Source: Plumapathes pennacea
Lineage: Eukaryota > Cnidaria > Anthozoa > Antipatharia > Myriopathidae
Direction of reading: 5' to 3'
Length of the DNA stretch: 64,000 nucleotides
NCBI GenBank assembly: GCA_964036295.1
Contig: OZ038471.1
Location: forward strand, 1,403,001 to 1,467,000
How positions within the stretch are numbered: the first letter of the stretch is position 1; every line of letters begins with the position of its first letter. The notes below the pieces were generated by a model that was not told where the DNA came from, did no database searches, and saw nothing but the letters and a program-made list of their open reading frames with translations. This document shows positions 1 to 13,400 of the stretch, piece after piece. A program made the translations under genes and the position numbers.

Positions 1-264
1 TTCCAAGATTTTTCAACCATCTCAGAATCGCATGAAACTTTCAGGAAACATTCCATGGACTAATCCAACGGTTTCTGCATAGTTTTTGTAAACTTTGAGG
101 CCTCGCGTCGCAAGAAATTAGAGAAAATTAGAGCAAATCTCGCACTAATTAAAACATCACACCTTTCGCGCAAAGGAGACACATTTAAGCTGCTATATCT
201 CGCCAACGGATGAAGACAGATAAGGCAAATGTATTACAAAAAGTCTTGTTATTGTCCAAACAAG

Positions 265-397
265 GTTTCCTGAAAGTTTCAAGAGTTTTCAATTTTTGGC
301 CAAAATCGGCAAAAAACCCTGTGCTATAGCCTTAGTATTTTTTCAAAATTCCAAGATTTTTCAACCATCTCAGAATCGCATGAAACTTTCAGGAAAC
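265..397. repeat. 16-bp inverted repeat inside each satellite monomer (example copy)
   Basis: GTTTCCTGAAAGTTTC at 265-280 is the exact reverse complement of GAAACTTTCAGGAAAC at 382-397, with 101 bp between the arms. The spacer itself holds a 12-bp palindrome, TTTTGGCCAAAA. The pair recurs in nearly every monomer of both arms with few changes, so each 348-bp unit could fold into a stem with a long loop, or offer two inverted binding sites for a dimeric protein. Confidence 0.9.
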
Positions 398-3300
398 ATG
401 ACTGGGACTGTTCCAACGGTTTCTGCATAGTTTTTGTAAACTTTGAGGCCTCGCGTCGCAAGAAATTAGAGAAAATTAGAGCAAATCTCGCACTAATTAA
501 AACATCACACCTTTCGCGCAAAGGAGACACCTTTAAGCTACTATATCTCGCCAACGGATGAAGACAGATAAGGCAAATGTATTACAAAAAGTCTTGTTAT
601 TGTCCAAACAAGGTTTCCTGAAAGTTTCAAGAGTTTTCAATTTTTGGCCAAAATCGGCAAAAAACCCTGTGCTATAGCCTTAGTATTTTTTCAAAATTCC
701 AACATTTTTCAACCATCTCAGAATCGCATGAAACTTTCAGGAAACATTCCATGGACTAATCCAACGGTTTCTGCATAGTTTTTGTAAACTTTGAGGCCTC
801 GCGTCGCAAGAAATTAGAGAAAATTAGAGCAAATCTCGCACTAATTAAAACATCACACCTTTCGCGCAAAGGAGACACATTTAAGCTGCTATATCTCGCC
901 AACGGATGAAGACAGATAAGGCAAATGTATTACAAAAAGTCTTGTTATTGTCCAAACAAGGTTTCCTGAAAGTTTCAAGAGTTTTCAATTTTTGGCCAAA
1001 ATCGGCAAAAAACCCTGTGCTATAGCCTTAGTATTTTTTCAAAATTCCAAGATTTTTCAACCATCTCAGAATCGCATGAAACTTTCAGGAAACATGACTG
1101 GGACTGTTCCAACGGTTTCTGCATAGTTTTTGTAAACTTTGAGGCCTCGCGTCGCAAGAAATTAGAGAAAATTAGAGCAAATCTCGCACTAATTAAAACA
1201 TCACACCTTTCGCGCAAAGGAGACACCTTTAAGCTGCTATATCTCGCCAACGGATGAAGACAGATAAGGCAAATGTATTACAAAAAGTCTTGTTATTGTC
1301 CAAACAAGGTTTCCTGAAAGTTTCAAGAGTTTTCAATTTTTGGCCAAAATCGGCAAAAAACCCTGTGCTATAGCCTTAGTATTTTTTCAAAATTCCAAGA
1401 TTTTTCAACCATCTCAGAATCGCATGAAACTTTCAGGAAACATGACTGGGACTGTTCCAACGGTTTCTGCATAGTTTTTGTAAACTTTGAGGCCTCGCGT
1501 CGCAAGAAATTAGAGAAAATTAGAGCAAATCTCGCACTAATTAAAACATCACACCTTTCGCGCAAAGGAGACACCTTTAAGCTACTATATCTCGCCAACG
1601 GATGAAGACAGATAAGGCAAATGTATTACAAAAAGTCTTGTTATTGTCCAAACAAGGTTTCCTGAAAGTTTCAAGAGTTTTCAATTTTTGGCCAAAATCG
1701 GCAAAAAGCCCTGTGCTATTAGCCTTAGAATTTTTTCAAAATTCCAACATTTTTCAACCATCTCAGAATCGCATGAAACTTTCAGGAAACATTCCATGGA
1801 CTAATCCAACGGTTTCTGCATAGTTTTTGTAAACTTTGAGGCCTCGCGTCGCAAGAAATTAGAGAAAATTAGAGCAAATCTCGCACTAATTAAAACATCA
1901 CACCTTTCGCGCAAAGGAGACACATTTAAGCTGCTATATCTCGCCAACGGATGAAGACAGATAAGGCAAATGTATTACAAAAAGTCTTGTTATTGTCCAA
2001 ACAAGGTTTCCTGAAAGTTTCAAGAGTTTTCAATTTTTGGCCAAAATCGGCAAAAAACCCTGTGCTATAGCCTTAGTATTTTTTCAAAATTCCAAGATTT
2101 TTCAACCATCTCAGAATCGCATGAAACTTTCAGGAAACATGACTGGGACTGTTCCAACGGTTTCTGCATAGTTTTTGTAAACTTTGAGGCCTCGCGTCGC
2201 AAGAAATTAGAGAAAATTAGAGCAAATCTCGCACTAATTAAAACATCACACCTTTCGCGCAAAGGAGACACATTTAAGCTGCTATATCTCGCCAACGGAT
2301 GAAGACAGATAAGGCAAATGTATTACAAAAAGTCTTGTTATTGTCCAAACAAGGTTTCCTGAAAGTTTCAAGAGTTTTCAATTTTTGGCCAAAATCGGCA
2401 AAAAACCCTGTGCTATAGCCTTAGTATTTTTTCAAAATTCCAAGATTTTTCAACCATCTCAGAATCGCATGAAACTTTCAGGAAACATGACTGGGACTGT
2501 TCCAACGGTTTCTGCATAGTTTTTGTAAACTTTGAGGCCTCGCGTCGCAAGAAATTAGAGAAAATTAGAGCAAATCTCGCACTAATTAAAACATCACACC
2601 TTTCGCGCAAAGGAGACACCTTTAAGCTGCTATATCTCGCCAACGGATGAAGACAGATAAGGCAAATGTATTACAAAAAGTCTTGTTATTGTCCAAACAA
2701 GGTTTCCTGAAAGTTTCAAGAGTTTTCAATTTTTGGCCAAAATCGGCAAAAAACCCTGTGCTAGCCTTAGTATTTTTTCAAAATTCCAAGATTTTTCAAC
2801 CATCTCAGAATCGCATGAAACTTTCAGGAAACATTCCATGGACTAATCCAACGGTTTCTGCATAGTTTTTGTAAACTTTGAGGCCTCGCGTCGCAAGAAA
2901 TTAGAGAAAATTAGAGCAAATCTCGCACTAATTAAAACATCACACCTTTCCCACAAAGGAGACACCTTTAAGCTGCTATATCTCGCCAACGGATGAAGAC
3001 AGATAAGGCAAATGTATTACAAAAAGTCTTGTTATTGTCCAAACAAGGTTTCCTGAAAGTTTCAAGAGTTTTCAATTTTTGGCCAAAATCGGCAAAAAAC
3101 CCTGTGCTATAGCCTTAGTATTTTTTCAAAATTCCAAGATTTTTCAACCATCTCAGAATCGCATGAAACTTTCAGGAAACATTCCATGGACTAATCCAAC
3201 GGTTTCTGCATAAGTTTTGTAAACTTTGAGGCCGCGCGTCGCAAGAAATTAGAGCAAATCTCGCACTAATTAAAACATCACACCTTTCGCGCAAAGGAGA

Positions 3301-6300
3301 CATTTAAGCTGCTATATCTCGCCAACGGATGAAGACAGATAAGGCAAATGTATTACAAAAAGTCTTGTTATTGTCCAAACAAGGTTTCCTGAAAGTTTCA
3401 AGAGTTTTCAATTTTTGGCCAAAATCGGCAAAAAACCCTGTGCTATAGCCTTAGTATTTTTTCAAAATTCCAAGATTTTTCAACCATCTCAGAATCGCAT
3501 GAAACTTTCAGGAAACATTCCATGGACTAATCCAACGGTTTCTGCATAGTTTTTGTAAACTTTGAGGCCTCCCGTCGCAAGAAATTAGAGAAAATTAGAG
3601 CAAATCTCGCACTAATTAAAACATCACACCTTTCGCGCAAAGGAGACACCTTTAAGCTGCTATATCTCGCCAACGGATGAAGACAGATAAGGCAAATGTA
3701 TTACAAAAAGTCTTGTTATTGTCCAAACAAGGTTTCCTGAAAGTTTCAAGAGTTTTCAATTTTTGGCCAAAATCGGCAAAAAACCCTGTGCTATAGCCTT
3801 AGTATTTTTTCAAAATTCCAAGATTTTTCAACCATCTCAGAATCGCATGAAACTTTCAGGAAACATTCCATGGACTAATCCAACGGTTTCTGCATAGTTT
3901 TTGTAAACTTTGAGGCCTCGCGTCGCAAGAAATTAGAGCAAATCTCGCACTAATTAAAACATCACACCTTTCGCGCAAAGGAGACACATTTAAGCTGCTA
4001 TATCTCGCCAACGGATGAAGACAGATAAGGCAAATGTATTACAAAAAGTCTTGTTATTGTCCAAACAAGGTTTCCTGAAAGTTTCAAGAGTTTTCAATTT
4101 TTGGCCAAAATCGGCAAAAAACCCTGTGCTATAGCCTTAGTATTTTTTCAAAATTCCAAGATTTTTCAACCATCTCAGAATCGCATGAAACTTTCAGGAA
4201 ACATTCCATGGACTAATCCAACGGTTTCTGCATAGTTTTTGTAAACTTTGAGGCCTCGCGTCGCAAGAAATTAGAGAAAATTAGAGCAAATCTCGCACTA
4301 ATTAAAACATCACACCTTTCGCGCAAAGGAGACACCTTTAAGCTGCTATATCTCGCCAACGGATGAAGACAGATAAGGCAAATGTATTACAAAAAGTCTT
4401 GTTATTGTCCAAACAAGGTTTCCTGAAAGTTTCAAGAGTTTTCAATTTTTGGCCAAAATCGGCAAAAAACCCTGTGCTATAGCCTTAGTATTTTTTCAAA
4501 ATTCCAAGATTTTTCAACCATCTCAGAATCGCATGAAACTTTCAGGAAACATGACTGGGACTGTTCCAACGGTTTCTGCATAGTTTTTGTAAACTTTGAG
4601 GCCTCGCGTCGCAAGAAATTAGAGAAAATTAGAGCAAATCTCGCACTAATTAAAACATCACACCTTTCGCGCAAAGGAGACACCTTTAAGCTGCTATATC
4701 TCGCCAACGGATGAAGACAGATAAGGCAAATGTATTACAAAAAGTCTTGTTATTGTCCAAACAAGGTTTCCTGAAAGTTTCAAGAGTTTTCAATTTTTGG
4801 CCAAAATCGGCAAAAAACCCTGTGCTAGCCTTAGTATTTTTTTAAAATTCCAAGATTTTTCAACCATCTCAGAATCGCATGAAACTTTCAGGAAACATTC
4901 CATGGACTAATCCAACGGTTTCTGCATAAGTTTTGTAAACTTTGAGGCCGCGCGTCGCAAGAAATTAGAGCAAATCTCGCACTAATTAAAACATCACACC
5001 TTTCGCGCAAAGGAGACATTTAAGCTGCTATATCTCGCCAACGGATGAAGACAGATAAGGCAAATGTATTACAAAAAGTCTTGTTATTGTCCAAACAAGG
5101 TTTCCTGAAAGTTTCAAGAGTTTTCAATTTTTGGCCAAAATCGGCAAAAAACCCTGTGCTATAGCCTTAGTATTTTTTCAAAATTCCAAGATTTTTCAAC
5201 CATCTCAGAATCGCATGAAACTTTCAGGAAACATTCCATGGACTAATCCAACGGTTTCTGCATAATTTTTGTAAACTTTGAGGCCGCGCGTCGCAAGAAA
5301 TTAGAGCAAATCTCGCACTAATTAAAACATCACACCTTTCGCGCAAAGGAGACACCTTTAAGCTACTATATCTCGCCAACGGATGAAGACAGATAAGGCA
5401 AATGTATTACAAAAAGTCTTGTTATTGTCCAAACAAGGTTTCCTGAAAGTTTCAAGAGTTTTCAATTTTTGGCCAAAATCGGCAAAAAACCCTGTGCTAT
5501 AGCCTTAGTATTTTTTCAAAATTCCAAGATTTTTCAACCATCTCAGAATCGCATGAAACTTTCAGGAAACATGCCATGGACTAATCCAACGGTTTCTGCA
5601 TAGTTTTTGTAAACTTTGAGGCCGCGCGTCGCAAGAAATTAGAGAAAATTAGAGCAAATCTCGCACTAATTAAAACATCACACCTTTCGCGCAAAGGAGA
5701 CACCTTTAAGCTGCTATATCTCGCCAACGGATGAAGACAGATAAGGCAAATGTATTACAAAAAGTCTTGTTATTGTCCAAACAAGGTTTCCTGAAAGTTT
5801 CAAGAGTTTTCAATTTTTGGCCAAAATCGGCAAAAAACCCTGTGCTATAGCCTTAGTATTTTTTCAAAATTCCAAGATTTTTCAACCATCTCAGAATCGC
5901 ATGAAACTTTCAGGAAACATTCCATGGACTAATCCAACGGTTTCTGCATAGTTTTTGTAAACTTTGAGGCCTCGCGTCGCAAGAAATTAGAGAAAATTAG
6001 AGCAAATCTCGCACTAATTAAAACATCACACCTTTCGCGCAAAGGAGACACCTTTAAGCTGCTATATCTCGCCAACGGATGAAGACAGATAAGGCAAATG
6101 TATTACAAAAAGTCTTGTTATTGTCCAAACAAGGTTTCCTGAAAGTTTCAAGAGTTTTCAATTTTTGGCCAAAATCGGCAAAAAACCCTGTGCTATAGCC
6201 TTAGTATTTTTTCAAAATTCCAAGATTTTTCAACCATCTCAGAATCGCATGAAACTTTCAGGAAACATTCCATGGACTAATCCAACGGTTTCTGCATAGT

Positions 6301-9300
6301 TTTTGTAAACTTTGAGGCCTCGCGTCGCAAGAAATTAGAGCAAATCTCGCACTAATTAAAACATCACACCTTTCGCGCAAAGGAGACACATTTAAGCTGC
6401 TATATCTCGCCAACGGATGAAGACAGATAAGGCAAATGTATTACAAAAAGTCTTGTTATTGTCCAAACAAGGTTTCCTGAAAGTTTCAAGAGTTTTCAAT
6501 TTTTGGCCAAAATCGGCAAAAAACCCTGTGCTATAGCCTTAGTATTTTTTCAAAATTCCAAGATTTTTCAACCATCTCAGAATCGCATGAAACTTTCAGG
6601 AAACATTCCATGGACTAATCCAACGGCTTCTGCATAGTTTTTGTAAACTTTGAGGCCTCGCGTCGCAAGAAATTAGAGAAAATTAAAGCAAATCTCGCAC
6701 TAATTAAAACATCACACCTTTCGCACAAAGGATACACCTTTAAGCTGCTATATCTCGCCAACGGATGAAGACAGATAAGGCAAATGTATTACAAAAAGTC
6801 TTGTTATTGTCCAAACAAGGTTTCCTGAAAGTTTCAAGAGTTTTCAATTTTTGGCCAAAATCGGCAAAAAACCCTGTGCTATAGCCTTAGTATTTTTTCA
6901 AAATTCCAAGATTTTTCAACCATCTCAGAATCGCATGAAACTTTCAGGAAACATTCCATGGACTAATCCAACGGTTTCTGCATAACTTTTGTAAACTTTG
7001 AGGCCGCGCGTCGCAAGAAATTAGAGCAAATCTCGCACTAATTAAAACATCACACCTTTCGCGCAAAGGAGACACCTTTAAGCTGCTATATCTCGCCAAC
7101 GGATGAAGACAGATAAGGCAAATGTATTACAAAAAGTCTTGTTATTGTCCAAACAAGGTTTCCTGAAAGTTTCAAGAGTTTTCAATTTTTGGCCAAAATC
7201 GGCAAAAAACCCTGTGCTATAGCCTTAGTATTTTTTCAAAATTCCAAGATTTTTCAACCATCTCAGAATCGCATGAAACTTTCAGGAAACATTCCATGGA
7301 CTAATCCAACGGTTTCTGCATAGTTTTTGTAAACTTTGAGGCCTCGCGTCGCAAGAAATTAGAGAAAATTAGAGCAAATCTCGCACTAATTAAAACATCA
7401 CACCTTTCGCGCAAAGGAGACACCTTTAAGCTGCTATATCTCGCCAACGGATGAAGACAGATAAGGCAAATGTATTACAAAAAGTCTTGTTATTGTCCAA
7501 ACAAGGTTTCCTGAAAGTTTCAAGAGTTTTCAATTTTTGGCCAAAATCGGCAAAAAACCCTGTGCTATAGCCTTAGTATTTTTTCAAAATTCCAAGATTT
7601 TTCAACCATCTCAGAATCGCATGAAACTTTCAGGAAACATGACTGGGACTGTTCCAACGGTTTCTGCATAGTTTTTGTAAACTTTGAGGCCTCGCGTCGC
7701 AAGAAATTAGAGAAAATTAGAGCAAATCTCGCACTAATTAAAACATCACACCTTTCGCGCAAAGGAGACACCTTTAAGCTGCTATATCTCGCCAACGGAT
7801 GAAGACAGATAAGGCAAATGTATTACAAAAAGTCTTGTTATTGTCCAAACAAGGTTTCCTGAAAGTTTCAAGAGTTTTCAATTTTTGGCCAAAATCGGCA
7901 AAAAACCCTGTGCTAGCCTTAGTATTTTTTTAAAATTCCAAGATTTTTCAACCATCTCAGAATCGCATGAAACTTTCAGGAAACATTCCATGGACTAATC
8001 CAACGGTTTCTGCATAGTTTTTGTAAACTTTGAGGCCTCGCGTCGCAAGAAATTAGAGAAAATTAAAGCAAATCTCGCACTAATTAAAACATCACACCTT
8101 TCGCACAAAGGAGACACCTTTAAGCTGCTATATCTCGCCAACGGATGAAGACAGATAAGGCAAATGTATTACAAAAAGTCTTGTTATTGTCCAAACAAGG
8201 TTTCCTGAAAGTTTCAAGAGTTTTCAATTTTTGGCCAAAATCGGCAAAAAACCCTGTGCTATAGCCTTAGTATTTTTTCAAAATTCCAAGATTTTTCAAC
8301 CATCTCAGAATCGCATGAAACTTTCAGGAAACATTCCATGGACTAATCCAACGGTTTCTGCATAGTTTTTGTAAACTTTGAGGCCGCGCGTCGCAAGAAA
8401 TTAGAGCAAATCTCGCACTAATTAAAACATCACACCTTTCGCGCAAAGGAGACACGTTTAAGCTGCTATATCTCGCCAACGGATGAAGACAGATAAGGCA
8501 AATGTATTACAAAAAGTCTTGTTATTGTCCAAACAAGGTTTCCTGAAAGTTTCACGAGTTTTCAATTTTTGGCCAAAATCGGCAAAAAACCCTGTGCTAT
8601 AGCCTTAGTATTTTTTCAAAATTCCAAGATTTTTCAACCATCTCAGAATCGCATGAAACTTTCAGGAAACATTCCATGGACTAATCCAACGGTTTCTGCA
8701 TAGTTTTTGTAAACTTTGAGGCCTCGCGTCGCAAGAAATTAGAGAAAATTAGAGCAAATCTCGCACTAATTAAAACATCACACCTTTTGCGCAAAGGAGA
8801 CACATTTAAGCTGCTATATCTCGCCAACGGATGAAGACAGATAAGGCAAATGTATTACAAAAAGTCTTGTTATTGTCCAAACAAGGTTTCCTGAAAGTTT
8901 CAAGAGTTTTCAATTTTTGGCCAAAATCGGCAAAAAACCCTGTGCTATAGCCTTAGTATTTTTTCAAAATTCCAAGATTTTTCAACCATCTCAGAATCGC
9001 ATGAAACTTTCAGGAAACATTCCATGGACTAATCCAACGGTTTCTGCATAGTTTTTGTAAACTTTGAGGCCTCGCGTCGCAAGAAATTAGAGAAAATTAG
9101 AGCAAATCTCGCACTAATTAAAACATCACACCTTTCGCGCAAAGGAGACACATTTAAGCTGCTATATCTCGCCAACGGATGAAGACAGATAAGGCAAATG
9201 TATTACAAAAAGTCTTGTTATTGTCCAAACAAGGTTTCCTGAAAGTTTCAAGAGTTTTCAATTTTTGGCCAAAATCGGCAAAAAACCCTGTGCTATAGCC

Positions 9301-10438
9301 TTAGTATTTTTTCAAAATTCCAAGATTTTTCAACCATCTCAGAATCGCATGAAACTTTCAAGAAACATGACTGGGACTGTTCCAACGGTTTCTGCATAGT
9401 TTTTGTAAACTTTGAGGCCACGCGTCGCAAGAAATTAGAGAAAATTAGAGCAAATCTCGCACTAATTAAAACATCACACCTTTCGCGCAAAGGAGACACC
9501 TTTAAGCTGCTATATCTCGCCAACGGATGAAGACAGATAAGGCAAATGTATTACAAAAAGTCTTGTTATTGTCCAAACAAGGTTTCCTGAAAGTTTCAAG
9601 AGTTTTCAATTTTTGGCCAAAATCGGCAAAAAACCCTGTGCTATAGCCTTAGTATTTTTTCAAAATTCCAAGATTTTTCAACCATCTCAGAATCGCATGA
9701 AACTTTCAGGAAACATTCCATGGACTAATCCAACGGTTTCTGCATAGTTTTTGTAAACTTTGAGGCCTCGCGTCGCAAGAAATTAGAGCAAAACGCGCAC
9801 TAATTAAAACATCACACCTTTCGCGCAAAGGAGACACATTTAAGCTGCTATATCTCGCCAACGGATGAAGACAGATAAGGCAAATGTATTACAAAAAGTC
9901 TTGTTATTGTCCAAACAAGGTTTCCTGAAAGTTTCAAGAGTTTTCAATTTTTGGCCAAAATCGGCAAAAAACCCTGTGCTATAGCCTTAGTATTTTTTCA
10001 AAATTCCAAGATTTTTCAACCATCTCAGAATCGCATGAAACTTTCAGGAAACATTCCATGGACTAATCCAACGGTTTCTGCATAGTTTTTGTAAACTTTG
10101 AGGCCTCGCGTCGCAAGAAATTAGAGAAAATTAAAGCAAATCTCGCACTAATTAAAACATCACACCTTTCGCACAAAGGAGACACATTTAAGCTGCTATA
10201 TCTCGCCAACGGATGAAGACAGATAAGGCAAATGTATTACAAAAAGTCTTGTTATTGTCCAAACAAGGTTTCCTGAAAGTTTCAAGAGTTTTCAATTTTT
10301 GGCCAAAATCGGCAAAAAACCCTGTGCTATAGCCTTAGTATTTTTTCAAAATTCCAAGATTTTTCAACCATCTCAGAATCGCATGAAACTTTCAGGAAAC
10401 ATTCCATGGACTAATCCAACGGTTTCTGCATAATTTTT

Positions 10439-13400
10439 GTAAAATTTGAGGCCGCGCGTCGCAAGAAATTAGAGCAAATCTCGCACTAATTAAAACATCA
10501 CACCTTTCGCGCAAAGGAGACACCTTTAAGCTGCTATATCTCGCCAACGGATGAAGACAGATAAGGCAAATGTATTACAAAAAGTCTTGTTATTGTCCAA
10601 ACAAGGTTTCCTGAAAGTTTCAAGAGTTTTCAATTTTTGGCCAAAATCGGCAAAAAACCCTGTGCTATAGCCTTAGTATTTTTTCAAAATTCCAAGATTT
10701 TTCAACCATCTCAGAATCGCATGAAACTTTCAGGAAACATTCCATGGACTAATCCAACGGTTTCTGCATAGTTTTTGTAAACTTTGAGGCCTCGCGTCGC
10801 AAGAAATTAGAGAAAATTAGAGCAAATCTCGCACTAATTAAAACATCACACCTTTCGCGCAAAGGAGACACCTTTAAGCTGCTATATCTCGCCAACGGAT
10901 GAAGACAGATAAGGCAAATGTATTACAAAAAGTCTTGTTATTGTCCAAACAAGGTTTCCTGAAAGTTTCAAGAGTTTTCAATTTTTGGCCAAAATCGGCA
11001 AAAAACCCTGTGCTATAGCCTTAGTATTTTTTCAAAATTCCAAGATCTTTCAACCATCTCAGAATCGCATGAAACTTTCAGGAAACATTCCATGGACTAA
11101 TCCAACGGTTTCTACATAGTTTTTGTAAACTTTGAGGCCTCGCGTCGCAAGAAATTAGAGCAAATCTCGCACTAATTAAAACATCACACCTTTCGCGCAA
11201 AGGAGACACATTTAAGCTGCTATATCTCGCCAACGGATGAAGACAGATAAGGCAAATGTATTACAAAAAGTCTTGTTATTGTCCAAACAAGGTTTCCTGA
11301 AAGTTTCAAGAGTTTTCAATTTTTGGCCAAAATCGGCAAAAAACCCTGTGCTATAGCCTTAGTATTTTTTCAAAATTCCAAGATTTTTCAACCATCTCAG
11401 AATCGCATGAAACTTTCAGGAAACATTCCTGGGACTATGCCGACGGTTTCTGCATAGTTTTTGTAAAGTTTAAGGCCGCGCGTCGCAAGAAAGTAGAGAA
11501 AATTAGAGCAAATCTCGCACTAATTAAAACATCACACCTTTCGCGCAAAGGAGACACCTTTAAGCTGCTATATCTCGCCAACGGATGAAGACAGATAAGG
11601 CAAATGTATTACAAAAAGTCTTGTTATTGTCCAAACAAGGTTTCCTGAAAGTTTCAAGAGTTTTCAATTTTTGGCCAAAATCGGCAAAAAACCCTGTGCT
11701 ATAGCCTTAGTATTTTTTCAAAATTCCAAGATTTTTCAACCATCTCAGAATCGCATGAAACTTTCAGGAAACATTCCATGGACTAATCCAACGGTTTCTG
11801 CATAGTTTTTGTAAACTTTGAGGCCTCGCGTCGCAAGAAATTAGAGAAAATTAAAGCAAATCTCGCACTAATTAAAACATCACACCTTTCGCGCAAAGGA
11901 GACACCTTTAAGCTGCTATATCTCGCCAACGGATGAAGACAGATAAGGCAAATGTATTACAAAAAGTCTTGTTATTGTCCAAACAAGGTTTCCTGAAAGT
12001 TTCAAGAGTTTTCAATTTTTGGCCAAAATCGGCAAAAAACCCTGTGCTATAGCCTTAGTATTTTTTCAAAATTCCAAGATTTTTCAACCATCTCAGAATC
12101 GCATGAAACTTTCAGGAAACATTCCATGGACTAATCCAACGGTTTCTGCATAGTTTTTGTAAACTTTGAGGCCTCGCGTCGCAAGAAATTAGAGAAAATT
12201 AGAGCAAATCTCGCACTAATTAAAACATCACACCTTTCGCGCAAAGGAGACACCTTTAAGCTGCTATATCTCGCCAACGGATGAAGACAGATAAGGCAAA
12301 TGTATTACAAAAAGTCTTGTTATTGTCCAAACAAGGTTTCCTGAAAGTTTCAAGAGTTTTCAATTTTTGGCCAAAATCGGCAAAAAACCCTGTGCTATAG
12401 CCTTAGTATTTTTTCAAAATTCCAAGATTTTTCAACCATCTCAGAATCGCATGAAACTTTCAGGAAACATTCCATGGACTAATCCAACGGTTTCTGCATA
12501 GTTTTTGTAAACTTTGAGGCCTCGCGTCGCAAGAAATTAGAGCAAATCTCGCACTAATTAAAACATCACACCTTTCGCGCAAAGGAGACACATTTAAGCT
12601 GCTATATCTCGCCAACGGATGAAGACAGATAAGGCAAATGTATTACAAAAAGTCTTGTTATTGTCCAAACAAGGTTTCCTGAAAGTTTCAAGAGTTTTCA
12701 ATTTTTGGCCAAAATCGGCAAAAAACCCTGTGCTATAGCCTTAGTATTTTTTCAAAATTCCAAGATTTTTCAACCATCTCAGAATCGCATGAAACTTTCA
12801 GGAAACATTCCATGGACTAATCCAACGGTTTCTGCATAGTTTTTGTAAACTTTGAGGCCGCGCGTCGCAAGAAATTAGAGAAAATTAGAGCAAATCTCGC
12901 ACTAATTAAAACATCACACCTTTCGCGCAAAGGAGACACATTTAAGCTGCTATATCTCGCCAACGGATGAAGACAGATAAGGCAAATGTATTACAAAAAG
13001 TCTTGTTATTGTCCAAACAAGGTTTCCTGAAAGTTTCAAGAGTTTTCAATTTTTGGCCAAAATCGGCAAAAAACCCTGTGCTATAGCCTTAGTATTTTTT
13101 CAAAATTCCAAGATTTTTCAACCATCTCAGAATCGCATGAAACTTTCAGAAAACATGACTGGGACTGTTCCAACGGTTTCTGCATAGTTTTTGTAAACTT
13201 TGAGGCCTCGCGTCGCAAGAAATTAGAGAAAATTAGAGCAAATCTCGCACTAATTAAAACATCACACCTTTCGCGCAAAGGAGACACATTTAAGCTGCTA
13301 TATCTCGCCAACGGATGAAGACAGATAAGGCAAATGTATTACAAAAAGTCTTGTTATTGTCCAAACAAGGTTTCCTGAAAGTTTCAAGAGTTTTCAATTT

